Made by a program: the position numbers and the translations under genes
Assembly: GCA_003427395.1 (NCBI GenBank)
Contig: BFEA01000014.1
Location: forward strand, 5,740,436-5,779,294
DNA length: 38,859 nucleotides
Direction of reading: 5' to 3'
Source of the DNA: Chara braunii
Taxonomy: Eukaryota; Streptophyta; Charophyceae; Charales; Characeae
In this document: positions 37,400 to 38,859 of the stretch, in pieces
Numbering within the stretch: the first letter of the stretch is position 1
Layout: the number at the start of each line of letters is the position of its first letter
Notes under the pieces: model-generated
Told to the model about the DNA's origin: nothing
Seen by the model: only the letters and a program-made list of their open reading frames with translations
Database searches by the model: none

Positions 37400-38859
37400 T
37401 AACAAGTCGGTTGCCGATTCGTCGGTCTACGATTCTACTCTAATTCATCCTCAATACTCAACCTAAAAGACTTTAGCCCTGGTGATTTTTATTGTTTTAT
37501 TAAGGTTTTCACCCGGACTTTTATTGGATGACCATTTAACAAAGGTACTGAGTATTTAATTATGAAAGGTTGGACAAAGGTTGGGGCTTGCATGGCTAAA
37601 GCAAGGGGTATGAGTATAGAGGTTGGTTGAAGTTGACTCCGTATAGTGCATGAATTTTTTGTTAACTCTTTGATGTGATTGAAGGTATGTTTGGTGGTTC
37701 GGACTTTGGATTGACTACCTGCGATCATATACATATATATGGTTGAGAGGAGTCCCACTCTGATTGTGAGAAGTGATTGTCACTTATTTATAACCCTATA
37801 TATATATGTAAACATATATGCTTTGAGTGTTCGTGTGGCCACTGTGACTACGCGTAAGGGTTAAATAAATTATATGTTTAAGAGAAAAATGGGGATCCAA
37901 TGTTATCCCTTGCTTTTTATAATTTTTATTGTTGGACGTTGTAGTCCGTTGCAGTCGTCAAAGTCAAACCCCTTGATTTCTCTCCAGGCCGTGGATGATG
38001 GAGTTGGTCTCCAGGGCAATAAGAGACGATTGTCACCACAAGTATGAACCTGTGTACCACCGACTCTCCGCAGGGTGCAGAAGAGGGTGTAGTTCTCAAC
38101 CGCACTTGGCGGTTGTCCAACGTCGAGAGATCATTCCCTCAAGGCGCGTGTCAGCCGACACTTGAGTATCGAATACGACCCTCGAGGTTAACCAGGACCG
38201 CATGAGTATGGGTACTACATAGTATGCCATCATTGTGACTGCTTGCGTATGCTTGCATTGCGAGTCGATATGAGGTTAGCTCTACGTCTACGCGGTTTTA
38301 TACTAAGTCTCGCGCGCGACGCCTATCCGATTTCCTCATCGCAGAATTATGGGATGGCTACTAAGGGACTAGGAGTGTTGTCGCGTTATTTGTTTTGTGT
38401 TGTTTTGTATATATGCGTATGTGTGCGTATTCTAATTTTTAAATATTATGTCTTTAGAGTGATGTACGCGTGGTGTGTGGGATACGTCCTAGTTGACCGA
38501 CGACGAGTCACGCTTGGGACCTCAGCCCCCCAAGGCGTTAGTTCGTGTGCGGGTCCGATAGAGGCGTAAAACCGCGCGTACCTCCTATGCTACAGGGCAC
38601 GAGAAACGCCCTCGGCTGGTTCACCTCTGCGATTGCAACTAATTAGCTTTCGTATTGTGAACTGGTAGCTCGGCGGGGATACGCCCACCAAAGCTGTGTT
38701 ACTGCGCGTTCGTTGAACGCGCGTTTCACGCTTAGGATATGAACGTGGTGAACGTGCATTCACTGGACGCGAGTGAACGCGTTTGACGCGTTTGTGCAGG
38801 GGGTTGTGCGGGGTGGGGGGGGGCTTTGGGCAGTGTGGGGAGTGGCGGCGGTGCTTGGG
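37400..38859. other. Unassigned right end
   Basis: No gene recognised. A perfect palindrome GCGCGTTCgttGAACGCGC lies at 38704-38722 within a cluster of GAACGCG-like words (38700-38790). The last 60 bases are G-rich, with runs of up to 9 G. Confidence 0.5.

Overview
The window looks like nuclear DNA from a green-lineage eukaryote, meaning a land plant or a streptophyte alga with a large, repeat-rich genome. Four signs support this. A protein gene is split by GT-AG introns of 2.8 to 8.1 kb. A U2 snRNA-like sequence begins with the plant-type 5' end ATACCTTTCTCGG. A Ty3/gypsy-type retroelement has a primer-binding site matching initiator-Met tRNA. Microsatellites, A-tailed inserts and foldback elements are dense. 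I cannot name the species. There is one assembly gap (17926-18220).

Left part (1-18.7 kb): the 5' portion of one minus-strand gene, succinate-semialdehyde dehydrogenase (ALDH5 family). Five exons (18697-18590, 14777-14678, 11343-11295, 8449-8362, 223-113) join in one uninterrupted frame of 152 codons, and all phases and GT/AG sites agree. The gene runs off the left edge before the catalytic residues. Nothing else in 1-18.7 kb looks like a functional gene. The introns hold simple repeats, tandem duplications, tRNA-like SINE pieces, several foldback (MITE-like) families, A-tailed inserts and a U2 snRNA retropseudogene.

Middle (about 20.25-31.75 kb): a decayed Ty3/gypsy-type element on the plus strand. 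It has LTR sequence at both ends (399 aligned bp, about 89% identical by eye), a PBS at 22680, gag with a CCHC knuckle, protease, RT with YMDD, RNase H, integrase (HHCC, D-D-E and C-terminal domain), and two or more extra ORFs between integrase and the 3' LTR, one with a long acidic tail. A PHD-type zinc finger lies between RNase H and integrase, which is unusual. The coding frame is broken by frameshifts and stops. Many of the stops are TGA at places where CGA (Arg) would fit, as expected from CpG deamination. A 320-bp foldback element sits between gag and protease.

Right part (31.75-38.86 kb): no convincing protein gene. It contains fragments resembling cytosolic large-subunit (28S) rRNA in scrambled order and mixed orientation (32.54-33.13 kb). 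Further on is a dense array of stem-loops (35.47-37.39 kb). In a first family the loop is constant while the two stem arms change together from copy to copy. A second family of about 120-bp units also keeps its pairing, partly by G-U pairs. This covariation, the scrambled rRNA and the PHD finger in pol are the most interesting signals in the window.
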